A stretch of DNA of 49,283 nucleotides from Anaerococcus sp. (GTDB lineage: Bacteria; Bacillota; Clostridia; Tissierellales; Peptoniphilaceae). The stretch covers positions 80,793 to 130,075 of the forward strand of contig JALEUV010000024.1 in the NCBI GenBank assembly GCA_022780515.1, written 5' to 3'. The notes below the pieces were generated by a model, which did no database searches, was not told the DNA's origin, and saw nothing but the letters and a program-made list of their open reading frames with translations. The translations under genes were made by a program, and so were the position numbers. This document shows positions 1-10,402 of the stretch, one piece after another (position 1 is the first letter of the stretch; the number at the start of each line of letters is the position of its first letter).

Positions 1-1728
1 TATAAGGCTGTAGATCATGGTATTGAATCAATCCACAAGGTAGAAGTACCAGAAAGCTGGATCAATGCAGAAGATGATGTTAAAGAAGAATTAAAAGCCT
101 CAGACTTTGTTAAAAACATTGTTAAACCAATGATTGAACAAAAAGAAGATGATATTCCAGTATCAGCTTTCGCAGATAGAACAGACGGATCATTTGAATC
201 AGGTACAACTCAATACGAAAAGAGAGGTATCGCTCTTACAGTTCCAGAATGGCAACTAGACAACTGTATTCAATGTAACCAATGTTCATTCGTATGTCCA
301 CACGCTGTAATTAGACCATTCTTAGTAACAGCTGATGAAAAAGCTAACGCTCCAGAAGGCTTCGATACTAAGAAAGCTATCGGTAAGGGCATGGATGAAT
401 ATGAATTTAGAATCCAAGTTTCCCCACTAGACTGTACAGGATGTGGAAACTGTGCTGATGTATGTCCTGCTCCAAACAAGGCTCTAATCATGAAACCTTT
501 CGAAGAACAAGTTGAAGCAGAAAAAGACAACTGGACATATGCTCACGAAGAAGTTGGATACAAAGATGAAGTTATGGATCCAACAACACTAAAGGGAAGC
601 CAATTCAGACAACCACTTCTTGAATTCTCAGGTGCTTGTGCTGGTTGTGGTGAAACTCCTTACGCTAAATTAGTAACACAATTATTCGGAGATAGAATGT
701 ATGTAGCTAACGCAACAGGTTGTTCATCAATCTGGGGAGCGAGTGCACCTGCTATGGCTTATACAAAGAACTGTGAAGGTAAGGGTCCAGCTTGGGGTAA
801 CTCACTATTTGAAGATGCAGCTGAATACGGATATGGTATGAAACTTGCTGCTGATGCAAATATGGCTCTACTTGAAACAAACATGAACCAATTCATCGAA
901 CTTGGTCTTGATACTCCATTCAATGAAGCATTTAAGGCTTGGATCGAAGGAAGACACGATGTAAAAGCTTCTAAAGAAGCAACAGCTAAAATACTAAATC
1001 TAAAAGACGAAAAAGTTGAAGGCGAAGAAGCTAACAAACTTCTAAACAATATCTTCGACCTAAAAGACTACATGATCAAAAAATCAATTTGGATCTTCGG
1101 TGGTGACGGTTGGAGCTATGATATCGGATTTGGTGGTGTAGACCATGTACTAGCAAGTGGTGAAGACATCAACATCCTAGTATTTGATACAGAAGTATAC
1201 TCAAACACAGGTGGACAATCATCTAAGGCAACTCCACTTTCTGCAGTAGCACAATTCGCTGCTAGTGGTAAGAAAGTAAGAAAGAAAGACCTAGGACTAA
1301 TGATGACATCTTATGGTTACGTATACTGTGCACAAGTAGCTATGGGTGCTAACCAAAACCAAACACTTAAAGCATTAAAAGAAGCTGAATCCTACAACGG
1401 ACCATCATTAGTAATAGCTTATGCACCATGTATTAACCACGGAATTAGAATTGGTATGGGTAAATCTCAATACAGAGAAAAACAAGCTGTTGATGCAGGT
1501 TATTGGCACTTATGGAGATTCGACCCAAGACTTGCAGAAGAGGGCAAGAATCCATTCCAATTAGATTCTAAAGAACCAAAAGAATCATTCCAAGAATTTA
1601 TCCAAGGCGAAGTAAGATACTCATCACTTAAGAGATCCTTCCCTGAAACAGCTGACGAACTATATGCAGAAGCAGAAAAAGCTGCTAAAGAAAGATACGA
1701 AACATATAAGAGATTAGCTGCAAAATAA
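1..1728 (+). CDS. nifJ: Pyruvate:ferredoxin (flavodoxin) oxidoreductase, C-terminal part (5' truncated by window)
   Basis: Frame is open from base 1; two 4Fe-4S ferredoxin motifs (CIQCNQCSFVCP, CTGCGNCADVCP) and TPP-binding GDGWSYDIGFGG region. Confidence 0.95.
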   Translation, partial: YKAVDHGIESIHKVEVPESWINAEDDVKEELKASDFVKNIVKPMIEQKEDDIPVSAFADRTDGSFESGTTQYEKRGIALTVPEWQLDNCIQCNQCSFVCPHAVIRPFLVTADEKANAPEGFDTKKAIGKGMDEYEFRIQVSPLDCTGCGNCADVCPAPNKALIMKPFEEQVEAEKDNWTYAHEEVGYKDEVMDPTTLKGSQFRQPLLEFSGACAGCGETPYAKLVTQLFGDRMYVANATGCSSIWGASAPAMAYTKNCEGKGPAWGNSLFEDAAEYGYGMKLAADANMALLETNMNQFIELGLDTPFNEAFKAWIEGRHDVKASKEATAKILNLKDEKVEGEEANKLLNNIFDLKDYMIKKSIWIFGGDGWSYDIGFGGVDHVLASGEDINILVFDTEVYSNTGGQSSKATPLSAVAQFAASGKKVRKKDLGLMMTSYGYVYCAQVAMGANQNQTLKALKEAESYNGPSLVIAYAPCINHGIRIGMGKSQYREKQAVDAGYWHLWRFDPRLAEEGKNPFQLDSKEPKESFQEFIQGEVRYSSLKRSFPETADELYAEAEKAAKERYETYKRLAAK

Positions 1729-1780
1729 GAAAATAAAAACCACTTAGGTGGCTTATAGGAATTAATTTCCAAAAAGAGAT

Positions 1781-1815
1781 CGGCATGAAGGAAACTTTGT
1801 GCCGGTTTTTTTATT
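1781..1815 (+). terminator. Intrinsic terminator after PFOR gene
   Basis: CGGCATGAAG-GAAA-CTTTGTGCCG stem with GNRA-type loop followed by a run of T. Confidence 0.85.
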
Positions 1816-2231
1816 TATCTAGGATGTGAGCTTAATAAATCTGAAACGATGTAGTAGCTTGTTCAATTATTTGTATCGAATTTTTATTGTAGTAATTTAG
1901 CTGCTAAATTAAGAAAATTACTTAGTATTATAATCCCACAACAAAAGCTTCATAAATTTATCATAAAACCAGCATAAGACTAGTTAAATAATAAATATTT
2001 AGGAAGAGCTTAAAAATATAGAATCTTTATTAGCTAGGATCGTAAAAAATAAGTAATTAAATATAATATTTTTAGGCAGCGATGATTATTAATATCTATA
2101 TGCAATTAAAAACTTGTAATAACAGAAATGAATAAAAGCCCTGACATTTTCTTTGGAAAATTTTATTTATTATCCTATCATATTTTCTATATTAGCCTTA
2201 TTTTACCTATATAAAAAAACTTAATTTATGG

Positions 2232-2237
2232 TATAAT
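2232..2237 (+). promoter_or_regulatory. Putative extended -10 promoter element upstream of asp23
   Basis: TATGGTATAAT about 45 bp before the ATG at 2283. Confidence 0.5.
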
Positions 2238-2282
2238 ATCCCTAAAAGATAAATAGATTTACTATTCATACTGGAGGTAAAT

Positions 2283-2636
2283 ATGACTATTAAGTATGTT
2301 AATAATTTAGGTAAAGTAACGATTGATGATTCAATAATTACCAATATTGCTGTGGCGAGCGTTATAGAGTCCTACGGAGTTGTAGGTCTTGCTAGTGTGT
2401 CTGCCAAAGACGGCATTTATGAACTATTAGGAATAAATAATTTACAAAAGGGAGTCAAGGTACAAAGACTTGACAATGGAACTATCAAAGTAAATATTTC
2501 CTTATTTATGAAATATGGAGTAAGTATTCCTGTAGTAGCACAAAACCTAATAGAAAATGTAAAATATAATATTGAAAAATCTTTGAAAGTTAGTGTATCT
2601 AACGTTGATATCTATGTTCAAGGAATTGAAAAGTAG
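2283..2636 (+). CDS. Asp23/Gls24 family envelope stress response protein
   Basis: 117-aa ORF with Asp23-like sequence (GVVGLASVSAKDG..., VSVSNVDIYVQGI); SD GGAGG; followed by DAK2 protein. Confidence 0.9.
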   Translation: MTIKYVNNLGKVTIDDSIITNIAVASVIESYGVVGLASVSAKDGIYELLGINNLQKGVKVQRLDNGTIKVNISLFMKYGVSIPVVAQNLIENVKYNIEKSLKVSVSNVDIYVQGIEK

Positions 2637-2644
2637 GAGTTTAA

Positions 2645-4222
2645 ATGAAGAGTATCGATGCAACAAAGCTTCAACAAATGATTATTGGAGCTTATGAATA
2701 TCTAAATGAAAATAAAGACCATGTAAATGAATTAAATGTTTTTCCAGTTCCTGATGGAGATACTGGAACAAATATGACAATGACTATAAAATCTGGTCTT
2801 GATAAGGTTAATTCTTCCAATCTATCATCTGTTGATGAAGTAGCTAAGGCCTTAAGCCAAGGGACCCTAATGGGAGCCAGGGGAAATTCTGGTGTAATTT
2901 TATCCCAATTAGTAAGGGGGCTTTCCAAAACTGTAAAAGGGAAATCTACAATAGAACTTGCTGATGTCAAGGATATCTTTAACCAAGCTGCAAAGACCGC
3001 CTACAAGGCAGTTATGCAACCAAAGGAAGGTACAATCCTCACAGTTGCAAACAAGATGGCAGAGAAGGCAGAAGAATCCTATGACGAAGATAAGGAACTG
3101 GATGAATACCTTGTAGAAATCCTAACAGCTGGCCAACAAGCCCTAGACAATACCCCTAACCAACTTCCAGTCCTAAAGGAAGCAGGAGTGGTGGACTCAG
3201 GTGGACAAGGTCTTATCTATCTACTAAGAGGTTCATTGAACGCTCTAAATTCTGACATAGCTAGGGACATCGACCTATCCACTAAAGTTGAAGAAGCAGA
3301 TGATGAAGACTTTATTTACAAGATAGAATTTGAACTAGCAGGTAAAAAATCTGACCTAGAAAAGTTAGACAACAACCTAAAGAGGATATCAAAAGACTAC
3401 AAGTCAACCCTAGGAGATGAAACTCTTGAAGCAAGCCTACTTACTGATTCCTACCAGAATACAGTTCAAATGATCCTACTTGATGGGGTTATTTTAAAGA
3501 TTAGCCTAGAAAATTTAAAGGCTAACGCAAAGGAGAGTCCCAGTAAGGAAGTAAAGGTATCCAAGAAATACGGCTTTATAGCAGTATCTCGTGGTGAGGG
3601 CTACGACTCTATTATGGAATCCATGAATATCGATAAGATTATAGCTGGTGGACAAACCATGAACCCATCAACAGAAGATATTTATAAGGCTATAGAAGAG
3701 GTCAACGCCGAAAATATAATAATTTTCCCTAACAACAAGAATATCATTTTAAGCTCTAAGCAAGCAGCAGAAGTCAGTGAGAAAAATGCCTTTGTCTTAG
3801 AAACCAATGCTATACCACAAGTATTTACTGCCCTCCTAGAGTTTGACGAAAGCCTAGATCCTCAAAGTAACATAAGAAACATGGAAGAAGCCATAAGTGA
3901 TATGCATATAGGAGAGGTATCTATTTCTATAAGGGATACTTCTGTCAATAATATCGAGATCAAAAAGGATAACTATATAGGCATATTGGATGGTCAAATC
4001 TCAACAAGTAAAGAAAGTATAGAAAAGACTAGCGAAGAGCTAATTAATAAGGCCCTTGAAGATTCTGAAATATCACTTGTTACAATTTATTATGGCCAAG
4101 AAATTGAGAAGAGAAAGGCTAAAGAATTAGCTAAGAAGATTAGTAAAAAACACAAGGATATAGATGTAGAAGTAGTTTATGGTGGCCAACCAGTTTATTA
4201 CTACACAGTCACCTTCGAATAA
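2645..4222 (+). CDS. fakA: DAK2 domain protein, fatty acid kinase FakA/YloV-like
   Basis: N-terminal NELNVFPVPDGDTGTNMTMT, GARGNSGVILSQ motifs; length 525 aa. Confidence 0.9.
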   Translation: MKSIDATKLQQMIIGAYEYLNENKDHVNELNVFPVPDGDTGTNMTMTIKSGLDKVNSSNLSSVDEVAKALSQGTLMGARGNSGVILSQLVRGLSKTVKGKSTIELADVKDIFNQAAKTAYKAVMQPKEGTILTVANKMAEKAEESYDEDKELDEYLVEILTAGQQALDNTPNQLPVLKEAGVVDSGGQGLIYLLRGSLNALNSDIARDIDLSTKVEEADDEDFIYKIEFELAGKKSDLEKLDNNLKRISKDYKSTLGDETLEASLLTDSYQNTVQMILLDGVILKISLENLKANAKESPSKEVKVSKKYGFIAVSRGEGYDSIMESMNIDKIIAGGQTMNPSTEDIYKAIEEVNAENIIIFPNNKNIILSSKQAAEVSEKNAFVLETNAIPQVFTALLEFDESLDPQSNIRNMEEAISDMHIGEVSISIRDTSVNNIEIKKDNYIGILDGQISTSKESIEKTSEELINKALEDSEISLVTIYYGQEIEKRKAKELAKKISKKHKDIDVEVVYGGQPVYYYTVTFE

Positions 4223-6210
4223 TGAATATTGATGTATTAAAGGGAATCGGAGCAAAGAAAAAAGATCAGCTAGCTAGGTTAAATATTTACTCGGTAGCTG
4301 ATCTTTATAACTACTATCCCAAAGCCTATGAGGATAGGTCAAAACTTACAAGGCTAGCTGAAGGAAGGGATAATAAAAAGCACTTCTTTATATGGACGAT
4401 AAGATCTAAACTCTACACCAAGAACCTAAGGAAGATGACCCTTTCTTACCTCTACGCTAGTGAAGAGGGAAGTAATGAGAGAATTAGGCTGGTATGGCTC
4501 TACGATCGTTATAGTCCTAGAAAGCTAAAGGTTAACAAGACCTATAAGTTTTTTACCAAAATAAAAGAATATAGGGGTGAAATAGAGGCGATAAACCCAG
4601 ACTTTAGCGAAATGGATGAGGACCAGATCGGCTCTATTGTATCGATTTATGGGCTAACTTCTGGTCTATCCAATAAGCAAGTTCACACTTTTATAAATGA
4701 GGCCCTAGAATATTTTGATTCAAAAGAAGACTTTGTAAATAAGGAAATAGCTCAGAAATTCGACTTGGGTTCAAGGCTATCTAACCTAAAAGAAGTACAT
4801 AATCCAACCAATATTTCTAAGTTAACTAGGGCAAAGTCAAATATCAAAGTCTTGGATTTATGTAAGGACCTAGTCTTTCTCGACCAAATTAAGAAAAAGA
4901 CCAAGCATCCCCATGAGCTTAAGCTCGAATACGACATTGATGCAATCTTAGGAAAACTTGACTTTGACCTGACCAAGTCCCAGTTAAGGTCTCTTAAGGA
5001 AATTCTTAGAGATTGTATATCTTCCTATAGTGCCAATAGGCTCCTCATAGGGGATGTAGGATCAGGTAAGACCATTGTCGCACTAATTGTGATGATAATT
5101 TTTGCCATGAATTCCTACCAAGCTGCAATGATGGTGCCAACAGAAGTCCTAGCCATCCAACACTATGAGAAGAATTTAGATTTCTTTAATAAATTTGGAG
5201 TAAGGGCAGCCTTGCTAACGGGATCTACCAAGGATAAGGAAAGCATAAAGGAAGACCTGGCAGAGGGAAAGATTGATATCTTGATAGGGACCCACGCCAT
5301 AATCCAAGAAGATGTAAGCTTTAATAATTTGAAGTTTGTGGTAAATGACGAGCAGCATAGGTTTGGAGTGAGTCAAAGGCAGATGCTAGCCCTAAAGGGT
5401 GAAGATGTCAATTACCTCACAATGACAGCGACCCCGATTCCTAGAACCCTATACCTAAAAATATCCAATATCTTGGATATGTCTGTGATAGATGAAGTCC
5501 CTAAGGGGAGAAAACCTATTGAAACTAAGATAGTAGGTCCAGGTAGCCAAGATATTTTATTTGACTTTATAGAAGAAAATATAAAAAATAAAAGACAAGT
5601 TTATGTTGTCACAAATAACATAGATAGCGATGATAAAAATTCTCTTATAAATTTGTATAAGGTCTATAAAGAAGCCTTCAAAGCCTTTAGGGTGGGTATC
5701 CTTCATGGGAAATTAAAGTCAAGTGAAAAAGACCAAGTTCTAAAGGATTTTGCCATGGGTAAGATTGATATATTAGTAGCGACTACTGTTATAGAAGTAG
5801 GAATAGATGTCGCAAATGCTAATATTATGCTCATCTACAACCCTAATAATTTTGGCCTCTCAACCCTCCATCAGCTAAGGGGAAGAGTAGGCAGGGGAAA
5901 CTATGAGTCCTACTGCTTTTTGGTCAATGAAAAAGATAGGACCGATGCCAAACTCAAGGTCCTAGAAGAAAATACCGATGGCTTTGAAATATCCAAGAAG
6001 GACTTTGAAATGCGTGGTGGGGGCAAGATTTTATCCCTCCTCCAACATGGTAAGAACCTATCAGATGTCGAATATCTCAATATGGACCAGGCTGAGATCG
6101 ATAAGAGCTTTGAAATATTTTCTAACCTAAGGGAAAATGACTACAAAGACTGCGACTTATCATTTATAAAAGAATTTTTTAAAGAAGACAAGAGGATAAT
6201 TTTAAACTAA
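4222..6210 (+). CDS. recG: ATP-dependent DNA helicase RecG
   Basis: LIGDVGSGKT, NDEQHRFGVSQR, TATPIPRTL, HQLRGRVGRG motifs. Confidence 0.95.
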   Translation: MNIDVLKGIGAKKKDQLARLNIYSVADLYNYYPKAYEDRSKLTRLAEGRDNKKHFFIWTIRSKLYTKNLRKMTLSYLYASEEGSNERIRLVWLYDRYSPRKLKVNKTYKFFTKIKEYRGEIEAINPDFSEMDEDQIGSIVSIYGLTSGLSNKQVHTFINEALEYFDSKEDFVNKEIAQKFDLGSRLSNLKEVHNPTNISKLTRAKSNIKVLDLCKDLVFLDQIKKKTKHPHELKLEYDIDAILGKLDFDLTKSQLRSLKEILRDCISSYSANRLLIGDVGSGKTIVALIVMIIFAMNSYQAAMMVPTEVLAIQHYEKNLDFFNKFGVRAALLTGSTKDKESIKEDLAEGKIDILIGTHAIIQEDVSFNNLKFVVNDEQHRFGVSQRQMLALKGEDVNYLTMTATPIPRTLYLKISNILDMSVIDEVPKGRKPIETKIVGPGSQDILFDFIEENIKNKRQVYVVTNNIDSDDKNSLINLYKVYKEAFKAFRVGILHGKLKSSEKDQVLKDFAMGKIDILVATTVIEVGIDVANANIMLIYNPNNFGLSTLHQLRGRVGRGNYESYCFLVNEKDRTDAKLKVLEENTDGFEISKKDFEMRGGGKILSLLQHGKNLSDVEYLNMDQAEIDKSFEIFSNLRENDYKDCDLSFIKEFFKEDKRIILN

Positions 6211-6773
6211 TGAGAGTTATTGCAGGAAAATACAAGGGATTTAACTTATTATCACCCAAGTCCAAGGACTCTAGGCCTACCGATAACAAGGTAAAAGAAG
6301 CAGTATTTGATATGCTCTATCCCTTCAAGGTTGAATTTGTGGGTCTAGATTTATTTGCTGGAACGGGCCAGATGGGTATAGAATTTTTATCTAGGGGAGC
6401 CAGGGAGGTATATTTTAATGAAAAAAATCTATCGACCTTAAGGATCCTCAAGGAAAATTTAGAGAAGATTAAGGCTGAAAATTACGAAGTATCTAAGATG
6501 GACTTCAAGAAGGCCCTAGCTACCTACAAAGATGAGGGGCTTAAGTTTGATTACATCTTCCTAGATCCACCCTACGATACAAATTATCTAGAAGAAAGCA
6601 TTAATTTAATTCTAGCTAATGAATTACTTGCTTTAAACGGTATAATAATAACTGAATCAGACAGAGATATAGATTTTTCCTATGAACTGGACCTAAGTTT
6701 GATAAAAGAAAAGTCTTATGGAAGGAAAATAATTAAGTTTTATATAAGAAATGAAGATAATATATCCAGGTAG
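6210..6773 (+). CDS. rsmD: 16S rRNA (guanine966-N2)-methyltransferase RsmD
   Basis: MRVIAGKYKGFNL..RPTDNKVKEAVFDML, DLFAGTGQMGIE, FLDPPY. Confidence 0.93.
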   Translation: MRVIAGKYKGFNLLSPKSKDSRPTDNKVKEAVFDMLYPFKVEFVGLDLFAGTGQMGIEFLSRGAREVYFNEKNLSTLRILKENLEKIKAENYEVSKMDFKKALATYKDEGLKFDYIFLDPPYDTNYLEESINLILANELLALNGIIITESDRDIDFSYELDLSLIKEKSYGRKIIKFYIRNEDNISR

Positions 6774-7233
6774 CTTCGACCCTCTTACTTTAGGTCACAT
6801 AGATCTTATAAAAAGATTGGCCAAGATGTATGATGAGGTAATCGTAGCTGTATTAATAAATGACAATAAAAATTCTCTCTTTACCTTAGAAGAGAGGGAA
6901 GAGATTATAAAAGAAGAAATTGAAGCAGAAAATCTAACAAATGTAAGTATAAAATCTTTTGATGGACTACTTGTTAACTTTGCCCAAAAAGAGGATGTCA
7001 AGCTAATAGCTAGGGGCCTAAGGCAAGTAACTGACTATGAGTATGAGAAAAATATTGCCATGTTTAATGCAGAGCTATATGAAGGGCTTGAAACTATTTT
7101 TCTTTTGTCAAATCCCAACTATTCCTTTATTAGCTCGAGTGGGGTTAGGGAAGTTATACGATTTAAAGGAGATGTGTCTGCATTTGTAAGTAGCAATGTT
7201 AAGAAAAAAATTGAAGAAAATTTTTATAAATAG
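6751..7233 (+). CDS. coaD: Phosphopantetheine adenylyltransferase
   Basis: MKIIYPGSFDPLTLGHIDLI, ARGLRQVTDYEYE, FISSSGVREV; overlaps rsmD 3' end by 23 nt. Confidence 0.95.
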   Translation: MKIIYPGSFDPLTLGHIDLIKRLAKMYDEVIVAVLINDNKNSLFTLEEREEIIKEEIEAENLTNVSIKSFDGLLVNFAQKEDVKLIARGLRQVTDYEYEKNIAMFNAELYEGLETIFLLSNPNYSFISSSGVREVIRFKGDVSAFVSSNVKKKIEENFYK

Positions 7234-7242
7234 GGGGTTCTT

Positions 7243-7734
7243 ATGGCACAAAATAAATTAATGGGTCTAATTAACGAAATGGAAGATATATTGGATGAGG
7301 CTTCTTCAGTACCATTTTCTAGGAAGGTCTCAGTTGATCCAGACGATATTTTTGATTTACTTAAAGAGATGAAAGATTCTCTACCTGAAGAAATCAAACA
7401 AGCTCAATGGGTAATTGACGAGAAGGATAGGATAGTAGGGGAAGCTAATGGCGAAGCTGAAAGCAGACTCAAGGAAACTGAAAACGAAATTAACAATATT
7501 AAAGAACAAGCAAGAAATAAGTTTAGACAACTAGTTTCAGAAAATGAAATCACTAGAGAAGCTAGGAATGAAGCTCAAAGAATACTAGCTGAAGCAAACA
7601 ACGAAGCAGCTAAACTTAGAGAACAATCTTATGTTTATGTTGATAGACTATTCAAAGGATCAGTTCAAAACTTCTCTCAACTTGCTGAGCAACTAGAAAA
7701 AAATAGACAAAATTTATTAAATGACAAAAACTAA
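7243..7734 (+). CDS. Coiled-coil protein of the clostridial 'ATPase'/subunit-b-like family
   Basis: 163-aa ORF with SD; long Glu/Ala/Asn-rich coiled coil. Confidence 0.7.
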   Translation: MAQNKLMGLINEMEDILDEASSVPFSRKVSVDPDDIFDLLKEMKDSLPEEIKQAQWVIDEKDRIVGEANGEAESRLKETENEINNIKEQARNKFRQLVSENEITREARNEAQRILAEANNEAAKLREQSYVYVDRLFKGSVQNFSQLAEQLEKNRQNLLNDKN

Positions 7735-7740
7735 TAATAA

Positions 7741-7806
7741 AAAATCGTCCCAGTCTGCTGGTATTAGGCTTTTCCTAGAACTTATTAAGACCAAGGGACG
7801 ATTTTT
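7741..7806. terminator. Putative bidirectional terminator between convergent genes
   Basis: AAAATCGTCCC ... GGGACGATTTT inverted repeat with A/T tracts on both sides. Confidence 0.7.
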
Positions 7807-7809
7807 CTT

Positions 7810-8964
7810 TTAAAACTTAACCTTGTAGTCCCTATTAAAATCCCTCCTACTTATAATAGAATAAAGGTTAGAGGCTTCGATCATTTTCTTATATACTAGC
7901 AAGTTATCATTATCCAAGTCTAAGCTCTCGGCTTTTCTCATAATTATTTTAATATCCTTACCCATATCTCCCAAGGCTGCCTTGGCTTTTTTATTTAGGG
8001 CAAGGATCTTTATAAAATTAATATCCACATCGTTTAAAGTACTCGTGTTATCTAGTAGGTAGTTTATTATAAGTCTTTTAATCCTCGAAGCAGGATATCT
8101 TGGACTAATAGCCTTATTTATGAAGTCATCAAGGCTTGGATTTACTACTAGGATTTTTTTGAAATATTCTTCCATCCCCTCTTCGTAGGCTAGGACTTTA
8201 TCAAAATTATTATTGCTTATCACAAGCTTATATTGGAAAATCCTAAACAAGCTGTCAGCTGAAGGAAGGATATTTGCTGCCATTGCCTTTTTTAACTCTT
8301 CATAGGAATCTTCTGGCATAAGGGAAGATAGGTCTTTATCAAGATTTGCCCTAATAGCACTTGACGATGCAAAATTAGGATGGCTTATATTTTTTTCTCT
8401 ATTTAAGGCTCCTCTTCTAGGGATAGGAAGATATTCTATCTTTGGATTAATATTTTTAATCGCCTTAATATACTCTAGGGCCAAGATATTATTTGATGAT
8501 AGAAATTCTATGCCGGCTATGTCCTCTAGGGCAAGGTAGCTTGCCTTGGTGTAAGAGTAGTTTTTATCTAAGTAGTCCCTGGTTTTTTTTTCTATCAGAT
8601 CATTTTTTTCTAGGATTGAGTCAATTTTTTTCTTAAAGTCATCTGACTCCATATTCTCGATTCCAAAGGCCAAGTAATCTATCCCTAGCTTATTTAAGAT
8701 ATCTATAGACTTTGAGGCAAAGAACTTGGCTGACTGGAGGGATATGAAGCTAGGCATCTCTATCACCAGGTCTAGACCGTTATTGAGGGCAATACTTGCC
8801 CTAGTAAATTTATCTAAGATGGCAGCTTCGCCCCTTTGGACAAAGTCCCCACTCATTATGGCTAGGGCTATATCTGGCCTTGTTAAGTCTCTGGCTTTTT
8901 CTATTAAATACTTGTGTCCCTCATGGAAGGGGTTAAATTCTGCTACAATTGCTAGTTTTTTCAT
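7810..8964 (-). CDS. tmcAL: tRNA(Met) cytidine acetate ligase TmcAL (YlbM family nucleotidyltransferase)
   Basis: MKKLAIVAEFNPFHEGHKYLIEKAR, MSGDFVQRGEAAILDKFTRA. Confidence 0.92.
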   Translation of the reverse strand: MKKLAIVAEFNPFHEGHKYLIEKARDLTRPDIALAIMSGDFVQRGEAAILDKFTRASIALNNGLDLVIEMPSFISLQSAKFFASKSIDILNKLGIDYLAFGIENMESDDFKKKIDSILEKNDLIEKKTRDYLDKNYSYTKASYLALEDIAGIEFLSSNNILALEYIKAIKNINPKIEYLPIPRRGALNREKNISHPNFASSSAIRANLDKDLSSLMPEDSYEELKKAMAANILPSADSLFRIFQYKLVISNNNFDKVLAYEEGMEEYFKKILVVNPSLDDFINKAISPRYPASRIKRLIINYLLDNTSTLNDVDINFIKILALNKKAKAALGDMGKDIKIIMRKAESLDLDNDNLLVYKKMIEASNLYSIISRRDFNRDYKVKF

Positions 8965-9133
8965 ACTATCACCCCTTTAATTATACATTTTTTTTACAAA
9001 TATACTAAGATAGCTTATAATATTTAGGGCATATCTATAGAAAAACGAATGATTTAAGAATTTTTATTTAAAATTATTATCAATTTATATGCTCTATGGT
9101 ATAATAATAAAAGAAACATTAACAGGAGGATTT

Positions 9134-9691
9134 ATGATTTCAGCAAATGATTTAAGAAAAGGTGTAACTTTTGTATACGATAATGGTGTTTACCAGGTAA
9201 TAGATTTTCAACACGTTAAACCAGGTAAGGGTGCAGCATTCGTTCGTGCAAAAATTAAATCTGTAATGAATGGTGGAGCTAAGGATGTTACTTTCAACCC
9301 AAATGAAAAGTTTGAAGAAGCTATTATTTCTACAAAGGAAATGACATATTTATACAATGATGGCCAACTATACTACTTTATGGATCCAGAATCTTTTGAA
9401 CAAATTGGTATTGAATATGAAAATGTAAAAGATGCCATCATCTATGTAAAAGAAAATGAACCAGTTCAAATCAAATTCTATGAAGGTAATCCATTCCTAG
9501 TAGAAGCACCAAACTTTGTAGAACTTCAAGTAACAGATACAGAACCAGCTGTAAAGGGTGACACAGCTACAAACGTAACAAAACCAGCTACAGTAGAAAC
9601 TGGTGCAGTTATCCAAGTACCTGTATTTGTAAATGAAGGAGACGTTATTAAGATAGATACAAGAACAGGAGATTATCTATCAAGAGTATAA
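9134..9691 (+). CDS. efp: Elongation factor P
   Basis: [13 protein letters not shown]..., [16 protein letters not shown]; start set at 9134 after AGGAGG rather than 9089. Confidence 0.95.
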   Translation: MISANDLRKGVTFVYDNGVYQVIDFQHVKPGKGAAFVRAKIKSVMNGGAKDVTFNPNEKFEEAIISTKEMTYLYNDGQLYYFMDPESFEQIGIEYENVKDAIIYVKENEPVQIKFYEGNPFLVEAPNFVELQVTDTEPAVKGDTATNVTKPATVETGAVIQVPVFVNEGDVIKIDTRTGDYLSRV

Positions 9692-9701
9692 GGAGTTAAT
9701 T

Positions 9702-10022
9702 ATGGCAAGTAATTTTGTAAATGGATCAGTAAAAATCGCAGATGAGATTCTTGATCAAATAGCAAATGCTGCTGCAAGTGATGTGTATGGGGTTATTAGT
9801 GAAGATCAAGGACATAACCTATTGAACAAGAACCCTAAGTCTAGGGTTACTAAGAATGGAGAGAAACTACATTTCCGTTTGACAGTAAACCTAGAAAACA
9901 ATGTTAAGGTAGTTAAAACTGTAAAAGACATCCAAAGCAATGTAAAAAATGTCGTAGAAAATATGACAGGCCTTAGCGTTGACAAAGTCGATGTAAATGT
10001 AGAAAATCTTGAAATAATATGA
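9702..10022 (+). CDS. Asp23/Gls24 family protein (second paralogue)
   Basis: 106-aa ORF with Asp23-like sequence, between efp and nusB as in many Firmicutes. Confidence 0.87.
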   Translation: MASNFVNGSVKIADEILDQIANAAASDVYGVISEDQGHNLLNKNPKSRVTKNGEKLHFRLTVNLENNVKVVKTVKDIQSNVKNVVENMTGLSVDKVDVNVENLEII

Positions 10023-10402
10023 GAAGGACTGAGCAAAGAGAACGGATCTTTAGATTAATATATGAAGATTCAATTAGCAAAATTGAAGAAGTAGATAGGT
10101 CCCTAGAAGATAAGGATCTTTTAGGGGAAGACTTTATACAAGATAGCCTAAATTCTTACCTTGACCACAAGTCAATGATAGATATAAAAATCGATGAAAA
10201 TTTAGATAATAAACATAAGAACTTGTCTAAGGTGGTTAGGGCTATCATTTGCCTATCTATAAATGAAATATATTTTATGGATATACCTACATCAGTTTCT
10301 ATAAATGAAGCAGTTAACCTTGCTAAGAAATATTCTAATCAAGATGACTATAGGCTAGTAAACTCTATTTTGGGAACTATTACTAGAAAAGATAATAAAT
10401 GA
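10019..10402 (+). CDS. nusB: Transcription antitermination factor NusB
   Basis: Length, position before xseA, IPTSVSINEAVNLAKKYS motif. Confidence 0.9.
   Translation: MRRTEQRERIFRLIYEDSISKIEEVDRSLEDKDLLGEDFIQDSLNSYLDHKSMIDIKIDENLDNKHKNLSKVVRAIICLSINEIYFMDIPTSVSINEAVNLAKKYSNQDDYRLVNSILGTITRKDNK

Noticed and set aside
9089-9133. Upstream start of efp in ORF track
   Set aside because: This stretch contains the promoter -10 (TATGGTATAAT) and the SD; the ATG at 9134 is the credible start.
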